Assembly (NCBI GenBank): GCA_948470905.1
Contig: CAOKQK010000026.1
Span: forward strand, 1-40,050
DNA: 40,050 nucleotides
Direction: 5' to 3'
Source of the DNA: an uncultured Lachnospiraceae bacterium
GTDB lineage: Bacteria > Bacillota > Clostridia > Lachnospirales > Lachnospiraceae
The notes below the pieces were generated by a model. The model was not told the DNA's origin. It saw only the letters and a list, made by a program, of their open reading frames with translations, and did not search any database. This document shows positions 1 through 6,315 of the stretch, piece after piece. How positions within the stretch are numbered: position 1 is the first letter of the stretch; each line of letters starts with the position of its first letter. A program made the translations under genes and the position numbers.

Positions 1-195
1 GCCATTATCATAGAGTTTAAGGTGCAGGAGGATGAGGAGAAAGAGCTTTCTGACACCGTAGAGGAGGCGCTGCGGCAGATTGAAGAAAGAAACTATAAGG
101 CGTCCCTTACAGCGAAGGGGATAACGGATGAGCGTATCAGAAGCTATGGCTTCGCTTTCTGTGGGAAGAAAGTGCTTATTGGCAAAAAAGGATAG
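1..195 (+). CDS. C-terminal fragment of an AAA-ATPase-like / PD-(D/E)XK nuclease family protein (cut by the window edge)
   Basis: The first 64 codons of the window are open in frame 1 and end at TAG 193-195. The residues show the C-terminal nuclease module of the large clostridial AAA-ATPase-like family: an IIIEFKV strand (the ExK part of the PD-(D/E)XK fold), an alanine-rich helix containing EEALRQI, and a closing [14 protein letters not shown] strand. The complete homologue at 22547-24244 ends the same way ([24 protein letters not shown]), so this is a paralogue. The N-terminal part lies outside the window. The role of the family is unsettled; restriction- or mobile-element-related nuclease functions have been suggested. 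A terminator follows directly. Confidence 0.8.
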   Translation, partial: AIIIEFKVQEDEEKELSDTVEEALRQIEERNYKASLTAKGITDERIRSYGFAFCGKKVLIGKKG

Positions 196-207
196 TGCTG
201 TTTTACT

Positions 208-229
208 GCGGGCAATTGCCCGCTTTTTT
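208..229 (+). terminator. Rho-independent terminator
   Basis: GCGGGCAATTGCCCGC is a perfect self-complementary hairpin at 208-223, followed at once by six T residues (224-229). It starts 13 bp after the stop codon of the fragment at 1-195, so it ends that transcript. Confidence 0.9.
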
Positions 230-311
230 GATGCCAGGGTATTTTTTTCACCTATCTGATTGTAAAACCTTACCTCTCATGTCCAAAAGCCTACCGCTTG
301 CGCGGTACATA

Positions 312-339
312 TTTACAGCAGCCTAAATTGCGCTATACT
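312..339 (+). promoter_or_regulatory. Putative sigma-A promoter for the LytTR / LiaF-like pair
   Basis: TTTACA (312-317), a 16-bp spacer and TATACT (334-339). It lies about 70 bp upstream of the LytTR start and downstream of the terminator at 208-229. Found by eye only. Confidence 0.55.
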
Positions 340-407
340 GTAATTGTAAACGCAGGCTATGGCGGCAGATTTACAAACGAATCTTCAGAAAGGCATGAGG
401 ATCTGTC

Positions 408-869
408 ATGAAGGTTAAGATTGAGATTGTGAAGGGGCTGGAGGAGGAAGAGGTGATCATCCGCTGTGGGGCTTTGGATGATGCTGTTGTCGGTCTCCAG
501 GACTATCTGTCAAAACAGAATGATGGCAAGAGGTGCCTGGCCCTGGCGGAGGGGGAGACGGATTTCTTTATCCCCATGGGTGATATTTTGTTTTTTGAAA
601 CGCAGGGGCGGGAGATCCGGGCCCACACCGCGGATAAGATATTTACCTGCGGCTATAAGCTCTATGAGCTGGAGGAGCTTTTGCCGGGATGCTTTATGCG
701 GGTTTCCAAGTCGACGATCGTGAATCTGGATCGTATCTACTCTGTCACGCGGAACCTGACGGCGTCAAGTATAGTGGAGTTTGCGGGAAGCTGTAAACAG
801 GCATTTGTGTCACGCGCCTACTATAAGGCCATGACAGAGAGGCTGAGGGCGAGGCGGCTTGGGCTGTAG
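408..869 (+). CDS. LytTR-domain DNA-binding transcriptional regulator
   Basis: A 153-residue protein consisting of a roughly 45-residue N-terminal segment and a LytTR DNA-binding domain (about residues 50-150). Visible hallmarks are the DILFFET strand, the REIRAHT strand, CGYKLYELEELLPG and FMRVSKSTIVNLDRI, which is the typical F-x-R-x-x-K-S-x-I-V-N core of the family. There is no receiver domain, so it is a stand-alone regulator of the small type that usually sits beside a membrane partner gene (DUF3021 or LiaF-like). It precedes a LiaF-like membrane protein, which suggests a two-gene envelope-sensing unit. The 3' end, including the stop codon, lies inside a 58-bp tandem duplication (837-952), so the last ten residues (ERLRARRLGL) are encoded by repeat DNA. 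Confidence 0.88.
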   Translation: MKVKIEIVKGLEEEEVIIRCGALDDAVVGLQDYLSKQNDGKRCLALAEGETDFFIPMGDILFFETQGREIRAHTADKIFTCGYKLYELEELLPGCFMRVSKSTIVNLDRIYSVTRNLTASSIVEFAGSCKQAFVSRAYYKAMTERLRARRLGL

Positions 870-980
870 CGGAGGCTGGCAGAAGACGCCTGCGGAGAGG
901 CTGAGGGCGAGGCGGCTTGGGCTGTAGCGGAGGCTGGCAGAAGACGCCTGTGGAGAGGCTGAGGACGAGGCAGCAGGGGC
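837..980 (+). repeat. 58-bp tandem repeat at the 3' end of the LytTR gene
   Basis: A unit beginning GAGAGGCTGAGGGCGAGGCG occurs at 837-894 and again at 895-952, identical except near the end of the unit. A third, degenerate copy starts at 953. The first copy holds the last codons and stop of the LytTR gene, so the later copies are untranslated duplications of the gene end. Confidence 0.9.
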
Positions 981-1048
981 GGCTGAGGATGCAGTGTGAG
1001 GACGCTGGCGGAAGATGACGGAGCGAACAGGGAAGAAAGGAGAAAAAT

Positions 1049-1960
1049 ATGAATGCGTTTGAATATTTTGAAAAAGATGGGCAGGAAAATGGAAATGCGT
1101 GCCATGGCAACAATGGCAGTATAAATATGGACAATAGCACAGGCGGCAGGAATGGAGATGATATGGGAACAGAAAATAAAGATAAAAAAGACATAAATTT
1201 TGACTTTAATATTGATGTCAATGGTAAGAGAGGCAGAGGCACAGACAACAAGAATGTAATATGGGGAGCCCTGTTTCTGATCGGAGCCATAGCGCTGATG
1301 GTGAACAAACTGGGCTTTCTTAATATTCTCCTGGGCGGGATGAGCTTCTTCCAGATCATTGCAACGGTGTTCCTGGTGGGGGTTCTGGTGAAGGGTATGG
1401 CAAAGCACAGTTTCGGGCAGATTCTGTTCTCTGTGGCGTTCATCATCATTGTGAATGACAAGGTGCTTCACATGGAGGCATTTACGCCCTGGACGGTGCT
1501 GGGGGCGGCACTTCTGGGGACGATCGGGCTGCACCTCATGTTTCCCAAGGTCAGGAGCGGATATGGGAGGTTCCTGTCCATAAACGGTAAGGAGATCTTT
1601 CCGGGGCGGATTAATGAGGAGAGCCGTGAAGGTGACAGTGCGCGCTATGAGAACAGCTTTGGGGAATCCGTAAAGTATGTGTCAGGTGAGATCAGCAGGG
1701 TGAAGCTTGACAACGCGTTTGGCTCCATGCAGGTCTATTTCACGGACGCGAAGCTTGTGGGCGGGACGGCAGGGGTTATCGTAGATAACGTTTTCGGCAG
1801 CACGATCATCTATATACCTGCGGGCTGGAAAGTAGTCATGAATGTGGAAAGCGCGTTTGGGGGAGTCAGCCAGAAAGGACAGTGCAGTCCTGCGGGCGAT
1901 AATGTGCTGTATATGAAGGGGGATACCTGTTTTGGGACTATACAGGTGCGCTATATTTAA
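1049..1960 (+). CDS. LiaF-like membrane protein (transmembrane domain plus LiaF C-terminal domain)
   Basis: A 303-residue protein. Residues 1-65 are hydrophilic and Asn/Gly/Asp-rich. About residues 70-165 form four hydrophobic helices (starting NVIWGALFLIGAIAL). About residues 195-303 form a beta-rich domain with the repeated motif NxFG (ENSFGES, DNAFGSM, DNVFGST, ESAFGGV), characteristic of the LiaF / cell-wall-active-antibiotic-response C-terminal domain. LiaF proteins inhibit LiaRS-type signalling until the envelope is stressed. Here no histidine kinase is next door; the partner is a LytTR regulator, so this protein probably controls that regulator or is controlled by it. A strong site (GAAAGGAG) lies just before the ATG. 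The regulatory link is inferred from position. Confidence 0.82.
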   Translation: MNAFEYFEKDGQENGNACHGNNGSINMDNSTGGRNGDDMGTENKDKKDINFDFNIDVNGKRGRGTDNKNVIWGALFLIGAIALMVNKLGFLNILLGGMSFFQIIATVFLVGVLVKGMAKHSFGQILFSVAFIIIVNDKVLHMEAFTPWTVLGAALLGTIGLHLMFPKVRSGYGRFLSINGKEIFPGRINEESREGDSARYENSFGESVKYVSGEISRVKLDNAFGSMQVYFTDAKLVGGTAGVIVDNVFGSTIIYIPAGWKVVMNVESAFGGVSQKGQCSPAGDNVLYMKGDTCFGTIQVRYI

Positions 1961-2334
1961 AAGCAGTCAAGAAATTATTGACGAATTTTAACTGTGCCAC
2001 CCGGGGAAAATAAGGCAAAATTACTAATTTTTTCAAAATAACTTATTAAAAAGTATTGATACTTTCCAATGTTTCGTTTAAAATAAATTTAATGCCAAAT
2101 CATTATGAGCAAAATCAGAGCTTTTTTCCAAACAGCTCTGATTTTGTGATAGAAAATTTGCACTGATAAAAACAGTCTCGGAATGAAAGACGCCACCCGA
2201 AGGAAATTCCAGCAGATCCTTGGCAGATGGAATTTCCTTTCAGCCAGGTGGAGTGTAGAAGTGAAGAGAGCGGAGCCAGTTCCCGCAAGCGGGAACAAAT
2301 TGCCGTTTACGGCAATTGAATAGGAGGTTACAAT
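1961..2334 (+). other. Intergenic region: promoter and long structured 5' leader of the hydrogenase operon
   Basis: A gene-free stretch of 374 bp. After the predicted start site near 2092 it contains four hairpins: 2110-2121 with 2135-2146 (12 bp), 2200-2211 with 2228-2239 (12 bp, perfect), 2279-2286 with 2289-2296 (8 bp) and 2298-2306 with 2309-2317 (9 bp). CCACC 2193-2197 and GGTGG 2247-2251 can close an outer stem around the second hairpin. The last hairpin ends four bases before the AGGAGG site at 2322-2327. None of the riboswitch cores I know fits. No clear terminator for the LiaF-like gene is visible. Confidence 0.6.
2056..2084 (+). promoter_or_regulatory. Putative sigma-A promoter of the hydrogenase operon
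   Basis: TTGATA (2056-2061), a 17-bp spacer and TAAAAT (2079-2084) in AT-rich DNA. The implied transcript starts near 2092, giving a leader of about 240 nt. Confidence 0.65.
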
Positions 2335-4185
2335 ATGAGCCGTTTGAGTATAGCCACGCCCAACAAGGCGCAGCTCACAGTGGAGCGTCTGTACAAGGAT
2401 CTGGAGAGGCGTATCATAGCAAGTCCCCCCGGACTGTGTCCGGTGGATCTGCAGCTGTCTTTCCTGAAGCTCTGTCACGCCCAGACCTGCGGAAAGTGTT
2501 CACCCTGCAGGATTGGTCTTGGACAGCTGCAGAATCTGCTGGAGGATGTGCTGGAGGGCCGTGCCAGTTTAAAGACATTGGATCTGATCAGGGAGACGGC
2601 GGAGGATATCATGAATTCCGCGGACTGTGCCATAGGATACGAGGCGGCACACATGGTCCTTACGGGCATGGAAGGATTTATGGAGGATTACAGGCATCAC
2701 ATCGAACACGGAAAATGTTCCTGCCATATCACCCAGCCTGTGCCCTGTGTGGCGCTCTGTCCCGCGGGCGTGGACATTCCCGGTTACATAGCCCTGGTGA
2801 AGGAGGAACGGTATGCGGATGCGGTCAGGCTGATCCGCAAGGACAACCCTTTCCCTACAGCCTGCGCGCTGATCTGCGAGCATCCCTGTGAGGCCAGATG
2901 TCGAAGGAATATGATAGACAGTTCTGTAAATATCCGCGGGTTAAAGCGCATGGCGGTGGACAGCGCCCGCGCGAACACGGTGCCCACGCCAGAGAAGGCG
3001 GAGAGCACGGGAAAGCGTGTTGCTATCGTAGGCGGCGGTCCCGGAGGGCTTTCTGCGGCGTACTATCTGGAGCTCATGGGGCACCACGCGGTGGTCTTTG
3101 AGGAAAAGGGCAGGCTTGGGGGCATGCTGCGGTACGGCATTCCCAATTATCGTTTTCCCAGGGAGCGGCTTCAGGAGGATATCGACGTGATCCTGTCCAC
3201 AGGTGTGGAGGTGCGCCTGAATACCAGGATTGGCAACGGAGAGGGAGAAATCCCCTTTGAGAAGCTTCGGGAGGAGTTTGACGCGGTGCATGTGGCAATC
3301 GGTGCCCATACGGACAAGAAGATTGGCATCGAGGGCGAGGACTCCCGGGGCGTCATGTCCGCGGTGGAGATGCTGCGGCGTATCGGTGACGACGATATGC
3401 CTGATTTTAGAGATAAAACCGTAATTGTCGTGGGCGGGGGCAATGTGGCGATGGACTGCACCCGTTCCGCGATCCGTCTGGGTGCAAAGAAGGTGGGCAT
3501 CGCCTACAGGAGGCGCCAGGAGGATATGACGGCACTGCCGGAGGAGGTGGAGGGCGCAGTGGCGGAGGGGGCGGAGCTCTATACCCTGAAGGCTCCCCAC
3601 AGGATAGAGGCCGATGAGAACGGCTGTGTGGCAGCGCTGTGGATAGAGCCTCAGATCATAGGCCCTATTGATGCCTGGGGCAGGGCGCGCCCCATCCAGG
3701 CGGATGTGCCTCTGCAGAGGATTCCCTGCGATATTGTGATCGTGGCGATCGGCCAGGGTATCGAGACCCGTCATTTTGAAGAATCCGGTCTGTCGGTGAA
3801 GCGTGGGACTATTGCGGCAATGAGTGACAGCGAGGTGGGAAACGTAAAGGGCGTGTTCGCGGGAGGCGACTGTGTGACGGGTCCGGCTACCGTGATCCGT
3901 GCCATCGCGTCCGGCAAGGTGGCTGCTGCGAATATTGACGAGTATCTGGGGTATCATCATGTGATCCCCTGTGATGTGGAAATCCCGCCTGTCACCTATG
4001 AGGATAAGGAACCCTGCGGCAGGATCCAACTGTCCGAGGAGGAGGCAGGGGAGAGAAAAAAGAATTTTGACGCCTTTGAGTGCGGCATGACCAGGCAGGA
4101 GGCCTGTCAGGAGGCGGGCAGATGCCTGCGGTGCGACAAGTACGGTTATGGCAGCCTGAAGGGAGGGAGAGCGGCGATATGGTAA
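2335..4185 (+). CDS. NAD(P)H-dependent flavin / Fe-S oxidoreductase (NuoF-type Fe-S module plus GltD/NfnB-like domain), hydrogenase partner
   Basis: A 616-residue protein in three parts. (1) About residues 35-105 resemble the C-terminal [4Fe-4S] domain of NuoF/HydB, with C52-x2-C55-x2-C58 in TCGKCSPCRIG and a further Cys in NSADCAIG. (2) About residues 125-210 are the GltD-type Fe-S domain with Cys-rich motifs VALCPAGVDIP and CEHPCEARCRRN. (3) The rest is a two-dinucleotide-fold oxidoreductase: GGGPGG from about residue 233 for FAD and GGGNVAMD from about 367 for NAD(P). The frame ends inside the next gene, an [FeFe] hydrogenase (7-bp overlap), implying translational coupling and a shared complex. 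The likely role is electron exchange between NAD(P)H and the hydrogenase. There is no FMN-binding NuoF core, so it is not a classical HydB; whether it bifurcates electrons cannot be told. AGGAGG at 2322-2327 supports the start. Confidence 0.85.
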   Translation: MSRLSIATPNKAQLTVERLYKDLERRIIASPPGLCPVDLQLSFLKLCHAQTCGKCSPCRIGLGQLQNLLEDVLEGRASLKTLDLIRETAEDIMNSADCAIGYEAAHMVLTGMEGFMEDYRHHIEHGKCSCHITQPVPCVALCPAGVDIPGYIALVKEERYADAVRLIRKDNPFPTACALICEHPCEARCRRNMIDSSVNIRGLKRMAVDSARANTVPTPEKAESTGKRVAIVGGGPGGLSAAYYLELMGHHAVVFEEKGRLGGMLRYGIPNYRFPRERLQEDIDVILSTGVEVRLNTRIGNGEGEIPFEKLREEFDAVHVAIGAHTDKKIGIEGEDSRGVMSAVEMLRRIGDDDMPDFRDKTVIVVGGGNVAMDCTRSAIRLGAKKVGIAYRRRQEDMTALPEEVEGAVAEGAELYTLKAPHRIEADENGCVAALWIEPQIIGPIDAWGRARPIQADVPLQRIPCDIVIVAIGQGIETRHFEESGLSVKRGTIAAMSDSEVGNVKGVFAGGDCVTGPATVIRAIASGKVAAANIDEYLGYHHVIPCDVEIPPVTYEDKEPCGRIQLSEEEAGERKKNFDAFECGMTRQEACQEAGRCLRCDKYGYGSLKGGRAAIW

Positions 4186-5921
4186 AGCTTACGATAGATG
4201 GTCTGAATGTTACTGTTTCTGAGGGTACCACGGTCATGAAGGCGGCGCTTGAGCTGGGCATCGAGATTCCCCACCTCTGTTTTCTGGAGGGGATCAATGA
4301 GATCAGCGCCTGCAAGGTCTGTGTGGTGGAGATGGAGGGCAAGGAAAAGCTGATCACGGCGTGCAACAGTGCTGTGGAGGAGGGGATGGTGATCTATACC
4401 AACTCCCCCAAGGCAAGGCGCGTGCGCCGCAGCAATGTGGAGCTGATTCTGTCGCAGCATGACTGCCACTGCGCTACCTGTGCCAGGAGCGGCAACTGTA
4501 ACCTGCAGAAGATATCCAATGACCTGGGCATTCTGGAGGTCCCCTTTAAGGAGGAAGTGCCGAAAGTCCCCTGGGATGACAAGTTCCCCCTGATCCGTGA
4601 CTCCGGGAAGTGCATCAAGTGTATGCGCTGCGTCCAGATCTGTGACAAGGTGCAGGATATGCGTGTGTGGGATGTGCAGAATACCGGTTCCAGGACTACG
4701 GTGGATGTGTCCGGCAACAAAAAGATTGATGCCTCCGACTGTACCCTGTGCGGGCAGTGTATCACTCACTGCCCTACGGGGGCGCTTCGGGAGAGGAATG
4801 ATATTTCCAAGGTATTCGATGCGCTTGCGGATCCCGGGAAGATCACTGTGGTCCAGGTGGCGCCTGCGGTGCGCACGGCATGGGGCGAGGAGCTTGGGCT
4901 CACCGACAATGAGTCCAGCGAGGGCAGGATGGTGGCGGCGTTGAAGCGCATGGGCTTTGACTATGTGTTCGACACCAATTTCGCCGCGGATCTGACTATT
5001 ATGGAGGAGGGCAGCGAGCTTCTGGAGAGACTTGAGAAGCCCGGCAAGTACGCGTGGCCCATGTTTACTTCCTGTTGTCCCGGCTGGGTGAGCTTTGTGT
5101 CCAGGAGATATCCGAAATATCTCAGGAACCTGTCCACGGCAAAATCTCCCCAGCAGATGTTCGGCGCCATGGCGAAGACTTATTTTGCACAAAAGAAAGG
5201 GATCGATCCCCACAATATCTGCAGTATCTCCATCATGCCCTGTGTGTCCAAGAAGCGTGAGGCGTCCCTGTCCTACATGAGGAGTGCCGGAGCGGGGCAG
5301 GACGTGGATATCGTATTGACCACAAGGGAATTTGTGCGCATGATCCGGGCGGAGCATATCAACCCGAAATTCCTCAAGGAGCAGCCCTTTGATTCCCCCC
5401 TGGGGGAGAGCACCGGGGCCGGGGTCATATTCGGTGTCACCGGCGGCGTCATGGAGGCGGCGCTGCGCACGGCATATGCGGTGGTGGAAGGGCATAACAG
5501 CGAGCCGGATGCCTTTCGGGAAGTCCGCGGTGAGAAGGGCAGGAGAGAGGCGGATTTCCAGATTGGGGGCAAAACCTTACATACCTGTACGGTCAGCGGC
5601 CTGGGCAATGCGGAGGAACTGATGCAGGATATCATGAACGGCAGGGTTTCCTATGATTTCGTGGAAGTGATGGCATGTCCCGGCGGCTGTGTAGGCGGCG
5701 GCGGACAGCCAATCCACGACGGATCTGAATTTGCTTTGGAACGTGGTAACAAGCTGTATGAGCTTGACAGAGAGAGGCAGCTTCGGTTCTCTCATGAGAA
5801 CCCGGAAGTGCAGAAGGCATATGAGGAGTTCCTGGGCGCGCCCTTGGGCGTAAAGGCCCATGAGCTGCTGCACTCCGAGCATGTGAATGATCTGGTCTAT
5901 AATACACACAATTATATTTGA
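4179..5921 (+). CDS. hydA: [FeFe] hydrogenase, group A, CpI-like
   Basis: A 580-residue protein with the full CpI-type layout: N-terminal plant-type [2Fe-2S] ferredoxin domain (CKVC about residues 46-50), the His/Cys-ligated cluster motif HDCHCATCARSGNC, two [4Fe-4S] motifs (CIKCMRCVQIC and CTLCGQCITHCP), then the H-cluster domain. All three signatures are intact: TSCCPGW from residue 297 (C299 is the usual proton-relay Cys, C300 a ligand), MPCVSKKREA from 353 (C355) and MACPGGCVGGGGQP from 498 (C500, C504). The numbering almost equals that of Clostridium pasteurianum CpI. It catalyses reversible H2 formation, probably disposing of fermentative reductant delivered by the upstream oxidoreductase. 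The ATG at 4179 lies inside the end of that gene. An in-frame extension upstream to 4080 is open but overlaps the neighbour and adds nothing conserved. The maturases are not in this window. Confidence 0.95.
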   Translation: MVKLTIDGLNVTVSEGTTVMKAALELGIEIPHLCFLEGINEISACKVCVVEMEGKEKLITACNSAVEEGMVIYTNSPKARRVRRSNVELILSQHDCHCATCARSGNCNLQKISNDLGILEVPFKEEVPKVPWDDKFPLIRDSGKCIKCMRCVQICDKVQDMRVWDVQNTGSRTTVDVSGNKKIDASDCTLCGQCITHCPTGALRERNDISKVFDALADPGKITVVQVAPAVRTAWGEELGLTDNESSEGRMVAALKRMGFDYVFDTNFAADLTIMEEGSELLERLEKPGKYAWPMFTSCCPGWVSFVSRRYPKYLRNLSTAKSPQQMFGAMAKTYFAQKKGIDPHNICSISIMPCVSKKREASLSYMRSAGAGQDVDIVLTTREFVRMIRAEHINPKFLKEQPFDSPLGESTGAGVIFGVTGGVMEAALRTAYAVVEGHNSEPDAFREVRGEKGRREADFQIGGKTLHTCTVSGLGNAEELMQDIMNGRVSYDFVEVMACPGGCVGGGGQPIHDGSEFALERGNKLYELDRERQLRFSHENPEVQKAYEEFLGAPLGVKAHELLHSEHVNDLVYNTHNYI

Positions 5922-5972
5922 TCCCCGCGGGCAATGAGCCAAGTCAAAATGGTTATATGTGGGAGGATTTCT

Positions 5973-6254
5973 ATGGAGGGCATGAGCGGCAGTCTCCCGG
6001 AGAGATTTCGGAAAAAATACCGGCTGCGCAGGGTTGCGGATATGTACTGGCTGCTGGATATAGAACAGCCGGGCGTACCGTACCGGCAGCCCATTGCCCT
6101 GAACCATACCGGCGCCATGATCTGCGGACTGTTGGAGAATGGAGCGGGGGCGGAGGAGGTTGTGGAGGCGATGCAGGCTTCTTATGGGATATCCGCCGAG
6201 GCGGCGAGGGCTGACCTGGAGCAGTTTTTGAAGCAGCTGGCAGGCTGCGGCTGA
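5973..6254 (+). CDS. Small PqqD-family protein
   Basis: A 93-residue protein with the PqqD fold pattern: RFRKKYRLRRVADMYWLLDIE (two short strands), the conserved ALNHTGAMICGLLENG helix, and a C-terminal winged-helix part (VVEAMQASYGISAEAARADLEQFLKQL). PqqD-like proteins bind leader peptides and present them to modifying enzymes (PQQ and other peptide natural products), but many stand-alone copies have no assigned partner. No radical SAM enzyme or precursor peptide is adjacent. It sits 51 bp after the hydrogenase gene and 61 bp before the pelD-like gene, on the same strand. The ATG at 5973 is chosen because GGGAGG (5961-5966) is correctly spaced; ATGs at 5934 and 5949 lack a site. A second PqqD-like domain occurs at the start of the 26270 gene. 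Confidence 0.72.
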   Translation: MEGMSGSLPERFRKKYRLRRVADMYWLLDIEQPGVPYRQPIALNHTGAMICGLLENGAGAEEVVEAMQASYGISAEAARADLEQFLKQLAGCG

Positions 6255-6303
6255 GAGTTGGAGTTAAAATGTTGTGGGATTAGAGCTTGACTGGATTTTG
6301 AGA

Positions 6304-6312
6304 GGGGGGGGG
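6304..6312 (+). repeat. G9 homopolymer inside the ribosome-binding site of the pelD-like gene
   Basis: Nine G in a row form the Shine-Dalgarno region, ending four bases before the TTG start at 6316. Slippage here would change the strength or spacing of the site without touching the coding frame. Confidence 0.8.
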
Positions 6313-6315
6313 TAG

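Noticed and set aside
745-1534. Two minus-strand frames of about 238 codons over the LytTR/LiaF-like region
   Set aside because: Low-complexity translation of the 58-bp repeat and antisense of the LiaF-like gene; no ribosome-binding sites.
2110-2146. Terminator of the LiaF-like gene
   Set aside because: The 12-bp hairpin has no T tract after it and lies downstream of the predicted hydrogenase promoter; treated as leader structure.
2092-2334. Known riboswitch (cobalamin, c-di-GMP-I, THF, fluoride considered)
   Set aside because: The conserved cores of these classes could not be found by eye; left as an unassigned structured leader.
4146-5495. Long antisense frame opposite hydA, and similar ones at 2941-4029 and 11371-12741
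   Set aside because: Shadows of well-identified genes; composition is His/Leu/Arg-rich as expected for antisense reading.
5973-6254. Pyrroloquinoline quinone biosynthesis
   Set aside because: Only a PqqD-like protein is present; PqqA, B, C and E are absent.
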